Source: Pyrofollis japonicus (GTDB lineage Archaea; Thermoproteota; Thermoprotei_A; Sulfolobales; Pyrodictiaceae). From it: a stretch of 64,000 nucleotides of DNA. The notes below the pieces were generated by a model. That model was not told where the DNA came from, did not search any database, and saw nothing but the letters and a program-made list of their open reading frames with translations. Of the stretch, positions 48,006-56,657 are shown in pieces. The translations under genes and the position numbers were made by a program. Each line of letters opens with the position of its first letter. Position 1 is the first letter of the stretch. The stretch covers positions 1,417,126 through 1,481,125 of the forward strand of contig NZ_AP028634.1 in assembly GCF_033097485.1 (NCBI RefSeq), given 5' to 3'.

Positions 48006-48938
48006 TTACCGGGTATAAAGCCTAGGTTTGACTGCTACAAAACCTTCTGCTATAGAATCATAATACTTTACTACGAATCCAGCTTTTTGAAGCCTTTCTT
48101 TTATGCCACGAATTATTGGTCCAGAGCCTTTTCCTCTTTTCCTCATAGGTGTACCTGTATAGTGAAACAGTACGCCGCCTGGCCTTAGTACGCGAAAAAG
48201 TTCTTTGTAAAATTCAAGACTATATAATTCGCCAGCAATGTTGAATCTTGGTGGATCGTGGATTATCTTATCAAAAGTATTATCATCAATTAATGGAAGA
48301 ATTTCTGTGGCATCGTTATTCAGTATGGTTATATTTTTTGATCCTAGAAAATAGCTCCAAGGATTAAACTCGGCTATTCTTAAAATGCTACCATTGAGTT
48401 CAATTGTTAGTATCTTTTTAGCTCCTCGCATCAATGCTGTAATAGCAGTATATCCTAGGCCAGTACATATATCAAGTACATTCCTATTCCTAATATTGCC
48501 AAGTAGTTTTACCTTGTTTAAAGCATCCCTATATGGACTCTTATTTATAATCTTGTGCATATGTATGCCATTTATTACAATTGTTGGGGACAACATATCC
48601 TCAGTCATCATTAGTTTGAGATATCCGTGTTCTGAAAATGTTTCCACTCTTGTAAGAATGCTATCATTGTTTATAATATACATTGATGAATTGTCTATGT
48701 TTTCTAGTTCTATTTGTGATTTAGGCAAATTTATTTGTTTTGTGATTTTACCTATATTTAGAATAATTATTATATTATTGTTATTATTAATAATTTTATA
48801 TATAATACCTAGATCGAATCGTATCTCAAACTTTTGTTTATTGTTGAGCTTCTTTATATTGTTAATTATGAAACCCGGTATTGGTACACTGTTTCTGGTA
48901 AATTCGTAAACAAATACTTCAATCACTTTACCTACCAT
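48006..48938 (-). CDS. COG2521-like SAM-dependent methyltransferase
   Basis: A 310-residue protein with a C-terminal Rossmann methyltransferase: VLDICTGLGYTAITAL (motif I), ILTIELNGSILRIAE, and the catalytic IIHDPPRFNIAG. This is close to COG2521, archaeal methyltransferases of unknown target. The N-terminal 90 residues are Asn/Ile-rich with a run of Asn and Ile (about 51-60), and the DNA there is unusually AT-rich. The DPPR motif favours an N-methylation. Confidence 0.75.
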   Translation of the reverse strand: MVGKVIEVFVYEFTRNSVPIPGFIINNIKKLNNKQKFEIRFDLGIIYKIINNNNNIIIILNIGKITKQINLPKSQIELENIDNSSMYIINNDSILTRVETFSEHGYLKLMMTEDMLSPTIVINGIHMHKIINKSPYRDALNKVKLLGNIRNRNVLDICTGLGYTAITALMRGAKKILTIELNGSILRIAEFNPWSYFLGSKNITILNNDATEILPLIDDNTFDKIIHDPPRFNIAGELYSLEFYKELFRVLRPGGVLFHYTGTPMRKRGKGSGPIIRGIKERLQKAGFVVKYYDSIAEGFVAVKPRLYTR

Positions 48939-49007
48939 GCCACATTGTATAAAACTGCCTTATCCTTGTTTATTAGCTTAGGGGTAACAACGGTATATCT
49001 ACAATTG

Positions 49008-49067
49008 AAGAGCGATGAAGACCACGACTCAAGCTGAAGAATGATGAAGGAGGTTTCGACGGAGCAA
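49008..49067 (+). ncRNA. C/D box guide sRNA targeting 16S rRNA
   Basis: Box C GCGATGA (49012-49018), D' CTGA (49034-49037), C' ATGATGA (49041-49047), a 12-base guide and a variant box D CGGA (49060-49063). Guide bases 49049-49058 are exactly complementary to ten bases of 16S rRNA (23774-23783), one base from box D. The fifth-nucleotide rule predicts methylation of the A at 23780. The variant box D is the main weakness. Confidence 0.6.
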
Positions 49068-49098
49068 TTTCAAGATAGGGAAATGTATCAGAGGTCTA

Positions 49099-49383
49099 TT
49101 AAGAGGTTGCCATACTTTCGTTCTTCACTTTTGAAGCTCTAGCTATATATGTACGTAAGATGTTCCTAACGGCTATGATATGTTTACAGTATCCTTTATA
49201 GTAGAACCCCTTGCATGTACAGGTAGCCTTTCCGGAGTCTATGTTTATGTGAACAATGTATATGTTAGATGAGCCTCTAACAGCTGCAGCAACTGTATTC
49301 TCATTAATCCAACGTAAATATAGTACTTTTCGTTGATTTACTATTCTGGCAGCCTCTATTGCTATGTTGCTTCTGATACCCAT
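49099..49383 (-). CDS. SWIM zinc-finger protein
   Basis: A 94-residue protein consisting of a SWIM domain: the zinc ligands form CTCKGFYYKGYCKHI (C-x-C-x8-C-x-H). SWIM fingers bind DNA or proteins and in archaea accompany Rad51-like and SNF2 factors. Nothing else is fused. The flanking genes do not suggest a role. Confidence 0.88.
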   Translation of the reverse strand: MGIRSNIAIEAARIVNQRKVLYLRWINENTVAAAVRGSSNIYIVHINIDSGKATCTCKGFYYKGYCKHIIAVRNILRTYIARASKVKNESMATS

Positions 49384-49529
49384 AATGCCCGTAGTACCGT
49401 ACTTCGTGGAAAAGTTGTGATTGGGTGATAAGTGAAAGTATTCTGTTAAAAAGCTTAGCTTGTTTTAGAACTTACTTCAGAGATAAAAGTTATAGCATTG
49501 CTTTATAGAAGGGAGTCAGCGGAAAGGTC

Positions 49530-50414
49530 ATGGCATCCAGCGAGACAATAAGAGGATATATAGAGTTACTTAGACCTCATAACTTATTCGTATCAGCAAT
49601 TACTACGCTTGTCGGTTATAGTGTTGTATCGAAGCTTCAGGATGGTAGTATAGTAGGCTTTGATTATCTTATTGCAAGCACAATAGTTGTATTAATTGCT
49701 GCTGCTGGATATGTAATAAATGATTATTATGATATTGAAACTGATAAGATCTCTAAGCCTTGGAGACCCATTGTCCGAGGCTCCGTGAAGCCGGAACATG
49801 CAAGATATTTTGCATACCTATTGTTTATCCTTGGTATTACAGTCGCACTTCTGTCCTCTCTACTAATAGGGCTGTTCGCCCTAATTAGCGGCTTACTCGT
49901 ACACGAGTATTCACGGTGGATTAAAAAGACCGGATTCATAGGTAATATAGCTGTTTCTATCGAATCCGCAGCCACTATATTATTTGGAGGATTCTTTGCA
50001 GCAGTATACCATGGCGCATATGTACCGTTAATAGTTCTTATTCCAACCATCTATGCGTTCCTATTTGTGCTCGGAAGAGAAATTGTTAAAGGAATCGAAG
50101 ATGTTGAGGGAGATAAACAAGCTAATATATACACACTTGCTGTGACCGTAGGGCCTCATCGGGCTGCAATCATCGCAACAATAATATTAGCGATAGTGGT
50201 ACTTATAAGCCCACTGCCATGGATGGCCGGCATATATAATGTACTATACCTTATCTTCGCCGCAGGTGTCGACTTGAGTATAATTGTTTCGATACTCTTA
50301 CTTGGTCGGGGAAAAACACTAAATGAGCTCATAGAGGCTTCTCGTAAGGCTAGAAGCTTACTAAAAATTGGATTTTTAATGGGTGGGTTAGCATTTTTGC
50401 TAGGAATAATATGA
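49530..50414 (+). CDS. Digeranylgeranylglyceryl phosphate synthase (UbiA family)
   Basis: A membrane prenyltransferase with about eight to nine helices. It attaches the second geranylgeranyl chain of archaeal lipids. The first Asp motif is NDYYDIETDKISKPWRP (about 65-81), and the second GIEDVEGDKQANIYTL (about 190-205), which binds Mg-diphosphate. The length of 294 is normal. ATG 49530 follows GAAAGGT. Other lipid genes are at 28 and 42-44 kb. Confidence 0.92.
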   Translation: MASSETIRGYIELLRPHNLFVSAITTLVGYSVVSKLQDGSIVGFDYLIASTIVVLIAAAGYVINDYYDIETDKISKPWRPIVRGSVKPEHARYFAYLLFILGITVALLSSLLIGLFALISGLLVHEYSRWIKKTGFIGNIAVSIESAATILFGGFFAAVYHGAYVPLIVLIPTIYAFLFVLGREIVKGIEDVEGDKQANIYTLAVTVGPHRAAIIATIILAIVVLISPLPWMAGIYNVLYLIFAAGVDLSIIVSILLLGRGKTLNELIEASRKARSLLKIGFLMGGLAFLLGII

Positions 50415-50483
50415 GTCGAATCGAGAATAAATGTAAAAACAAGAAATTATCCGCGAGGTCGGTTATCATCATCTTATCAGAAT

Positions 50484-51149
50484 TCAGAATAGGGTAGCTT
50501 CTTCACATTTTTCCTCAAGTAAATGTAGAGATGCTGCTAATACTCTTTTAAGTCGTTGTATTTTCCTTTTAACTAGAGAAAGATAAGTGTTTAAAATATT
50601 TGTTATTATGGCAATATTATTTATATTTAATTCTTTTATAAATATATTTTCTCTTATTTTTATTGGGATATCTATTCTTTCAGTCCCCAGGACAAGGATA
50701 TTATAACTATTCTTATGGGGCTTTATGCCAGAGTACTTGAACCCTATACTCTCTACAAGACGTACAATAGTACTCGCCAGGGAGAAACTGCATGTATGTA
50801 TACTCAAAATTATCGGCTGAGCAGATATCCAAATAAAATCATACTTATCTCTTTGGATAAGCCTATCAAGGACTGGTATTAAATCATGTACTGTTATCGT
50901 AGTATGCCATTTTGCCTGTATGCCTCCTTTCTTCTTATCTCCTGGAGATGGTGCAGCAATTACCACTATGCGTCCACTACAAGAACTTGATGTCGCAATA
51001 CAATCGATGCTGTTAAGGAGCATTAATATATCAACTATGTCTTGATCTACTTCGTTTTTGCTAAGAGCATTTTTTAGGTTCGATTTCAGCCTATCCCTAA
51101 GCTCAGCCCATTCAATACTAGTGCATTTATTTGCTTTATCCCTATCCAT
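50484..51149 (-). CDS. taw3: tRNA wybutosine-synthesis methyltransferase Taw3 (TYW3)
   Basis: Acts in the wybutosine pathway that modifies G37 of tRNA-Phe. Signatures are IATSSSCSGRIVV (about 50-62 of the protein), KGGIQAKWHTTI and IWISAQPIILSIHTCSF. The length is about 221 residues from ATG 51149, which has GGAG six bases upstream and is preferred over GTG 51164. It follows and touches the preceding unknown gene, so both are co-transcribed. Confidence 0.88.
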   Translation of the reverse strand: MDRDKANKCTSIEWAELRDRLKSNLKNALSKNEVDQDIVDILMLLNSIDCIATSSSCSGRIVVIAAPSPGDKKKGGIQAKWHTTITVHDLIPVLDRLIQRDKYDFIWISAQPIILSIHTCSFSLASTIVRLVESIGFKYSGIKPHKNSYNILVLGTERIDIPIKIRENIFIKELNINNIAIITNILNTYLSLVKRKIQRLKRVLAASLHLLEEKCEEATLF

Positions 51150-51150
51150 A

Positions 51151-51909
51151 TTATTCTCCTTCACTTGAACATGTGTACAATATACCCAGTATGAGTGCTT
51201 TCCTTATGACGTCATTTAGTCTAAGCGGTGGACACATGTGTATTAGCAATATTTCTCCCAGACCCCTATATAGCGTGACCAAGTGTTCGCCATCTATAGA
51301 TAGCAACGGGTAAAGTCTTCGACTCAGCGGCCCTACAATCTTGACTACATTGTCCACGCAAGCCTCTACTCCTAGCTTCCCAAAGACAGAGAGAGAGTTC
51401 AAAGGATTAGGCGTCGATATCGTACCGCATAGACGGCCTAGTTCAATGAATTGAAGAGGGTCAATATCCTGACATATGGGGGCAAACCCCCTAATCTTAC
51501 TACGAGAAACAGTCTCGATAAGTTCATACATATCTAGCTCTGCTATTTTGAGCTTGTTTACTAGCGTGTTCGATATTAATTCTAGTAGTTGTCTTCCTTT
51601 CTCGCGGACAGTCATACACTTAATCGAACCGGTCACAAGCCTACCGTATACCCATGATGTTGATACTAGTTTTGTGCTGGAGTCGATTTTACATCGGCTA
51701 CTGCACACTATACTTCCTTGTCCAGCTACGATATCTATTATATCATTTCCATACTTTGCAGTTACTATTGATGGATAATCAACTATGGTGCATTTGCATT
51801 CGTCGGGGTTAAGAAGTATGCTTTCAATTATTGATTCTAATGTTCCGGAATCAAGCCTCATTATCTGTTCTATGGGAATCAGAATATCGTCTTTCTCATA
51901 GCTCGGCAT
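51151..51909 (-). CDS. Hypothetical protein upstream of taw3
   Basis: A 252-residue protein I do not recognise. It has several cysteines, including CKCTIVD and CSSRCKID, which may bind metal or be chance, and the segment PICQDIDPLQFIELGRLCG. Stop codon and Taw3 ribosome site overlap, so it may work with Taw3 in tRNA-Phe modification; that is inference from position only. Confidence 0.6.
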   Translation of the reverse strand: MPSYEKDDILIPIEQIMRLDSGTLESIIESILLNPDECKCTIVDYPSIVTAKYGNDIIDIVAGQGSIVCSSRCKIDSSTKLVSTSWVYGRLVTGSIKCMTVREKGRQLLELISNTLVNKLKIAELDMYELIETVSRSKIRGFAPICQDIDPLQFIELGRLCGTISTPNPLNSLSVFGKLGVEACVDNVVKIVGPLSRRLYPLLSIDGEHLVTLYRGLGEILLIHMCPPLRLNDVIRKALILGILYTCSSEGE

Positions 51910-52053
51910 TACGTGCGGCCCTCAGCAGCCTGGTTATAGATCATTGCTTAAAGGCTCATACCTTACATGGCTCCTCATCGGAGCCGTTTTAATACGGGAA
52001 TAGCCGGTAGGGGGTTAATAGATGCTAGGACATAATAGTGTTAATGGTGATGT

Positions 52054-52473
52054 ATGGAAGTGGGGTTTTTGAAGAAATGGCCCAAGCGTAGGGAGTTCTT
52101 ATCCTACTATATGCTTTACAAGTATTTTGGCTCGAAGAATAGTGCTAATTTAGGAGAAATTATTGACGTTCTGACAGTACTAACCGGGTCCCGCAATTTA
52201 GCAAGACGTGTTGCAAGAATTCTAGTGAGACAAGGATTCCTTAAGCGAGAAAAACCATTTGTGTATACTGTTGTGGATATAGATGACTTGCTTAGCCGCG
52301 CTCTCGGATACTATATTGCCGGAAGGTTTAGGCGTCGGGGAATCGATGCGGAGTATGATGAGAAATCAAACACGCTAATTATTGATTCCGATGAATGTGA
52401 AAAAGTGAAAAATATGCTTACCCGTATTGGATTTAACGTTAGATGTGAAAAATCAGTAACAGTTCATAGATAA
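52054..52473 (+). CDS. Hypothetical protein with winged-helix-like region
   Basis: A 139-residue basic protein. Residues about 32-75 (LGEIIDVLTVLTGSRNLARR, then VRQGFLKREKPFVYTV) look like a winged helix; the C-terminal 50 residues may form an alpha-beta unit. The start is ATG 52054. It is a single gene convergent with the next one. Function unknown. Confidence 0.6.
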   Translation: MEVGFLKKWPKRREFLSYYMLYKYFGSKNSANLGEIIDVLTVLTGSRNLARRVARILVRQGFLKREKPFVYTVVDIDDLLSRALGYYIAGRFRRRGIDAEYDEKSNTLIIDSDECEKVKNMLTRIGFNVRCEKSVTVHR

Positions 52474-52503
52474 ATGTCATAGCTCTATTCTGAGATAGTG
52501 TGT

Positions 52504-52881
52504 TTATTCCTCTTCTTCATAGATTTCGACAATGATTCTGGCCTTTACCTTATCCTTTGAGAAGGGTGGTGGCGCCTCCCCGAGGTCCACTGCAAATGAG
52601 ACTTGATTGCCTAGGCTGTCTGTAAATCGTACTTCAGCGATATACCTCTTTTTTGGCCCCGATTCTAACATCTTCATAACTGCTTCATACATTCGTGAAA
52701 GAGCCATCTGGAGGGCTATTGGGCTTGAAAGATCCTCCGGTCTCAGTTGGATTGCTTGGATTCCTTGCATGATCTCGCCTACTCGTGCATCTCCTTCGAA
52801 AATTGCTAGCTTCTTATTTGGGTTTACACTTGTTGGCTCGTCTCCTTCTTTCCTCATGTGCTGTAATCCCTCAGCTTTCAT
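52504..52881 (-). CDS. Hypothetical crenarchaeal protein
   Basis: A 125-residue acidic protein: a helical middle (EIMQGIQAIQLRPEDL, ALQMALSRMYEAVMKML) and a C-terminal beta region (KKRYIAEVRFTDSLGNQVSF). Family unknown. ATG at codon 9 (52857) is an alternative start. It is divergent from nop5 with about 75 bp between, so it may share regulation with the C/D RNP genes. Confidence 0.6.
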   Translation of the reverse strand: MKAEGLQHMRKEGDEPTSVNPNKKLAIFEGDARVGEIMQGIQAIQLRPEDLSSPIALQMALSRMYEAVMKMLESGPKKRYIAEVRFTDSLGNQVSFAVDLGEAPPPFSKDKVKARIIVEIYEEEE

Positions 52882-52957
52882 TGAGTAAACGAATACTTAA
52901 AATAGTCTCCTCTACAATGCTAGCAGTTAATGGGTTTAGAAAGAGGTATATATAGCC

Positions 52958-54211
52958 ATGAAGATATATGTGGTGCAACACTTTACTGGAAGTTATGCTC
53001 TGAATGAGAATAAGGATGTTGTAGCATTCGTGCATGGTCCTAAAGGACTCGATGATATGGTTGAAGAAGCGCTAAAGATAGAGCGCGGTGAGCCTACTGC
53101 AGCCTACCTAAGGCTTCTTGAGAAACTAAAGGAGATGGGTATAAATGAAATAGCTGTCGAAACTAATGAGGAAGCAAAGACAGCAACGGCTAAAGGATTC
53201 GATGCAAAGGTCGAACCTGCAAATCCGATAGCAAGGTATTTCCGCGAACACGTAGCCGAGATCGCTGTAGATACAGGATTTGTGAAAAGCATAGAAGACT
53301 TCTATAACCTACTTCATGAATTTACTATAGAAACAACGCGTAGGAAGCTTAGAAGGGCGGCTCAGAAGAGAGACCTATTAGCCGCCCAAGCTATTCGCGC
53401 AATCGACGATATAGATAAGACGACAAACTTGTTTGCTGCAAGGCTTCGAGAATGGTATAGTCTGCACTTCCCAGAGCTTGATGACCTTGTTAGAGAACAC
53501 GAAGACTATGTAAGAATTGTTGCAGAACTAGGTCATAGAGACAATATAACTGTTGAAAACCTTGTAAAGCTTGGTTTTAGCGAAGAAAAAGCCAAAAAGA
53601 TAGCCGAAGCAGCTAAAAAGAGCATGGGTGCCGATTACCCAGAGTTCGACATAGAGCCTATGCAGAGGCTCGCAAGAATAACGCTTGAACTCTATAAGCT
53701 CCGCCGCGACCTATCAGACTACATTGCACAAGTGATGAAAGAAGTTGCTCCAAACATAACAGCCTTGGTTGGCCCGCTGCTAGGTGCAAGACTCATAAGC
53801 CTAGCAGGCGGACTAGAAGAACTAGCATTCATGCCAGCAAGCACGATACAAGTCCTTGGGGCAGAAAAGGCACTATTCCGAGCACTGCGTACAGGCGGAA
53901 AGCCGCCCAAGCATGGAGTAATATTCCAGTACCCAGATATCCATAGGAGCCCGCGCTGGCAGAGAGGTAAGATTGCCCGCGCACTGGCAGCGAAGCTTGC
54001 AATAGCAGCAAAGGTTGATTACTTTACTGGTCGCTTTATTGGCGATAAGCTAAAAGAAGCTCTGCGCAAGAGAATAGAGGAGATAAAGAGAATATATGCT
54101 AAGCCACCGAAGAGGAAGAAAGAAGAGGTAAAACCAGCCAAGCCTGCAAAGCGTCCGCCAAGAAGAGGAAGAAGAGGCGGCAAGCGCAAAGGTAGGGGCG
54201 GAAGAAGGTAA
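52958..54211 (+). CDS. nop5: C/D RNP core protein Nop5 (Nop56/58)
   Basis: Nop5 dimerises by a coiled coil, binds fibrillarin with its N-terminal domain and the L7Ae-RNA complex with its C-terminal domain. The C-terminal Nop domain is clear: LVGPLLGARLISLAGGLEEL and GKPPKHGVIFQYPDIHRSP (about 270-325), and the tail is very basic (KRPPRRGRRGGKRKGRGG). The coiled coil lies at about 130-250. It is directly followed by fibrillarin, the standard archaeal pair, and these proteins would use the C/D RNAs reported here. Confidence 0.95.
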   Translation: MKIYVVQHFTGSYALNENKDVVAFVHGPKGLDDMVEEALKIERGEPTAAYLRLLEKLKEMGINEIAVETNEEAKTATAKGFDAKVEPANPIARYFREHVAEIAVDTGFVKSIEDFYNLLHEFTIETTRRKLRRAAQKRDLLAAQAIRAIDDIDKTTNLFAARLREWYSLHFPELDDLVREHEDYVRIVAELGHRDNITVENLVKLGFSEEKAKKIAEAAKKSMGADYPEFDIEPMQRLARITLELYKLRRDLSDYIAQVMKEVAPNITALVGPLLGARLISLAGGLEELAFMPASTIQVLGAEKALFRALRTGGKPPKHGVIFQYPDIHRSPRWQRGKIARALAAKLAIAAKVDYFTGRFIGDKLKEALRKRIEEIKRIYAKPPKRKKEEVKPAKPAKRPPRRGRRGGKRKGRGGRR

Positions 54212-54264
54212 GCTTAATCAACTTTCATTAGTTTCTCATGTAGTCTCGGGAAGGGGTGTCATAA

Positions 54265-54969
54265 ATGGAGGTAGTTAATGTAAAAGAGCATGAAAAGTAC
54301 AAGGGCGTCTATATAGTAGAACTAGAGGATGGATCAACGAGGTTAGCAACAGTAAACCTTGCACCGGGGAAACGAGTTTATGGAGAACGATTATTCAAGT
54401 GGGGAGAACTTGAGCTAAGAGAATGGAATCCGTATAGAAGCAAACTTGCAGCTGCCCTCCTTAAGGGTTTGGAAGAGCTACCAATTCAGCGCGGGCATCG
54501 AATACTTTATCTAGGTGCGGCGACTGGCACGACACCAAGCCATGTATCGGATATAGTTGGGCTTGAGGGCAAAGTGTATGCACTTGATGTTGCCCCTAGG
54601 GTAATGAGAGAACTTGTAGCTGTTTGTGAGACCAGGCCAAACATGTTCCCATTATTGAATGATGCTAGAAAGCCCTATGAGTATAGACACATAGTAGAAC
54701 TTGTTGACGGTATATATGCTGATGTTGCCCAGCCCGAACAAGCAGCTATTGTTGCAGACAATGCTGATTACTTCCTCAAGGAGAATGGCTATCTGCTACT
54801 AGCCATAAAGGCAAGAAGCATTGATGTTACAAAAGAGCCTAGTGAGGTATTCAAACACGAGATAAACGTGTTAAAGGAAAGAGGATTTGAAATAGTTGAT
54901 ATGGTTCACTTAGAGCCCTTCGATAAGGATCACGCAATGGTATACGCGCGATATAGGCCGCAGAAGTAG
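54265..54969 (+). CDS. flpA: Fibrillarin-like rRNA/tRNA 2'-O-methyltransferase
   Basis: The catalytic subunit of C/D RNPs. Methyltransferase motifs: [19 protein letters not shown] (SAM loop, about 77-95), [17 protein letters not shown] and [16 protein letters not shown], with the Lys of [10 protein letters not shown] completing the active site. The length of 234 is normal. It starts 53 bp after nop5 with a GGGGTG site. Confidence 0.96.
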   Translation: MEVVNVKEHEKYKGVYIVELEDGSTRLATVNLAPGKRVYGERLFKWGELELREWNPYRSKLAAALLKGLEELPIQRGHRILYLGAATGTTPSHVSDIVGLEGKVYALDVAPRVMRELVAVCETRPNMFPLLNDARKPYEYRHIVELVDGIYADVAQPEQAAIVADNADYFLKENGYLLLAIKARSIDVTKEPSEVFKHEINVLKERGFEIVDMVHLEPFDKDHAMVYARYRPQK

Positions 54970-55138
54970 GAAAAGCAATTCATTTATTGGCAAATGATTT
55001 TTGCAACAATTATCATAGATTTCATTATATTTTTACTTTGTAGTACCTCATAGCAATTAATTCCATCATGCAAATGTTGTAGCACGTATAGCTCGTACTG
55101 CCGGGTTAATATGATGAGCCTTGACAGTATGTGGCGCG

Positions 55139-55147
55139 TTATATATA
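55139..55147 (+). promoter_or_regulatory. TATA box fixing the start of the next gene
   Basis: TTATATATA is centred 25 bases before ATG 55168, giving a leaderless mRNA. It lies inside the longer frame that would begin at 55111, which argues against that start. Confidence 0.6.
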
Positions 55148-55167
55148 CCAAGGTTAAACGCGAGGAA

Positions 55168-55572
55168 ATGATGAGCCGGCAGAGCATACCACGTGAGTAC
55201 AAAAGCCTATATGAACTGCTTAATATGGAAAAACCGGGGGTCTTCCTACAATCGGGTCTATTTCATTCGTTCGATAAAAATGACCTAAACAATGCACGAT
55301 CTCTTATCCCTTGGTATCTTCATCGTTTAGTTAAATTCCCTTGGGTTTTCATTTATCGTAAAAGTAGTGTATTAAGATATTTTGAACTAGTTAAGCCAGA
55401 TCAGTGGGCTGCCCGTGCTCTTAACTATGTATTAAACGGTGATTTGGGAGGAGTTGTTTGGGAAATAAATGAGTCCCAGATGATGAAACTACTATCACTT
55501 TTTAAAACTCTTATTATAGTGTTACTGAATTATAACTTAGAAATGGGTAGCGAAGAGGCTGCTGAAACGTGA
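55168..55572 (+). CDS. Hypothetical protein, translationally coupled to COG1395 regulator
   Basis: A 134-residue protein that I cannot place. It is mostly helical (SLYELLNMEKPGVFL; LIPWYLHRLVKFPWVFIY; LSLFKTLIIVLLNY). The start ATG 55168 is set by the TATA box at 55139. Its stop overlaps the GTG of the HTH regulator (GTGA), so the two proteins are produced together and may form a complex. Confidence 0.6.
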   Translation: MMSRQSIPREYKSLYELLNMEKPGVFLQSGLFHSFDKNDLNNARSLIPWYLHRLVKFPWVFIYRKSSVLRYFELVKPDQWAARALNYVLNGDLGGVVWEINESQMMKLLSLFKTLIIVLLNYNLEMGSEEAAET

Positions 55573-56525
55573 CAATGGAGCTACAAAAGATATTTGACGA
55601 GACATTAAGACTACTAGTGAGCTATGGATATACGGTTGAAAAGATATCATACCCTGAGGATCACGATAAGCGTAGTATAGATATAGTTGCCTCCCATGTT
55701 GAGAGAAAGCCGCTGATGCTGAAAATAACTGATGATACTTCTAATCTAAAAGCAAGTGAGATTAGCGAACTAAGAGATTGCAGTAATATACTTGGCGCTG
55801 CAGGACTAATTGTCGCTAACAAGGACAATAATGATGAAATAGATGATATAGTAGCCCATGAAAAGTCAGGTGTCTTTGTTGTAAGTCCTAGGGGGTTGAA
55901 ATCAACACTTGACAACACAATATATGTAGTGAAAAAACAAGGTAACTACTATATGCGTGTTGACGGCGGGAAGTTGAGAGCAGAAAGAGAGAAACGTGGT
56001 TACGGGCTTGGTGATGTTGCATCACTTCTTGGAGTAAGTCGTAGAGCTGTCTATATGTATGAGAGAGAGGAAGTTGATGTTTCGCTGCAAACAGCGTTAA
56101 GATTGATGGACATATTCAGCGACGAGATATTTAAACCTATAGATATTCTTGAAGAGGAGCACACAAGCCAAAGTCAACAGCGAATAAGGCGTATGACGAG
56201 TTCAAGGCTTACTAAACTTACAGAATCAATAAAGAATCTTGGGGGAGAAATTATAGAAACTCGACGTGCCCCCAGCGATGCTGTTGCGAGAATTAATTCA
56301 GAGAAAATGGTAATTGTCCTCTCTACGTATAGAGAAAAAGTCTTCTTTAAGAAGCTAGTTGAATCAGCCAAGGTAGCGTCTCATGTAAATGCGAGAGCGA
56401 TTGCCATATTGCGTAGCATTAGTCGGCAAATGATTGAAGACGAAGTAGACCTTGATAAGAACTTTGATACATATAGAAGCATAGACGAGTTTGTAAAAGA
56501 GATTAAATTGAGGCAGAGAGCATAG
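55569..56525 (+). CDS. COG1395 XRE-type transcriptional regulator
   Basis: A 318-residue archaeal regulator. The first 110 residues resemble a nuclease-like or RecB-like fold without clear catalytic residues, the middle has an XRE helix-turn-helix (LRAEREKRGYGLGDVASLLG, then SRRAVYMYEREEVDVSLQTA, about 130-170), and the C-terminal third is a second alpha-beta domain. The target is unknown. The GTG start overlaps the previous stop by four bases; ATG 55575 is possible. Confidence 0.85.
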   Translation: MTMELQKIFDETLRLLVSYGYTVEKISYPEDHDKRSIDIVASHVERKPLMLKITDDTSNLKASEISELRDCSNILGAAGLIVANKDNNDEIDDIVAHEKSGVFVVSPRGLKSTLDNTIYVVKKQGNYYMRVDGGKLRAEREKRGYGLGDVASLLGVSRRAVYMYEREEVDVSLQTALRLMDIFSDEIFKPIDILEEEHTSQSQQRIRRMTSSRLTKLTESIKNLGGEIIETRRAPSDAVARINSEKMVIVLSTYREKVFFKKLVESAKVASHVNARAIAILRSISRQMIEDEVDLDKNFDTYRSIDEFVKEIKLRQRA

Positions 56526-56550
56526 AACAAGTGTTTTGCGAGCATGCATT

Positions 56551-56559
56551 CTTATAATT
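56551..56559 (+). promoter_or_regulatory. TATA box for aspS
   Basis: CTTATAATT, predicting a transcript start near 56583. This is after ATG 56544, which therefore cannot be the start of AspRS from this promoter. Confidence 0.5.
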
Positions 56560-56657
56560 TTGTGTCCCGTTTTAGGCAGGTACGTACACGCACTATACTC
56601 GTTATTAATCGTCAAGCATTAATTCCTAGCACTGATAGGGCTAGAAAGGCAGGGGCA

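Noticed and set aside
51960-52010. C/D-like RNA with GGCTCC-TCATC-GGAGCC hairpin upstream of the winged-helix gene
   Set aside because: A minus-strand CGATGA and CTGA occur with a CGGC/GCCG closing stem, but D' and C' are poor and the spacing is too long.
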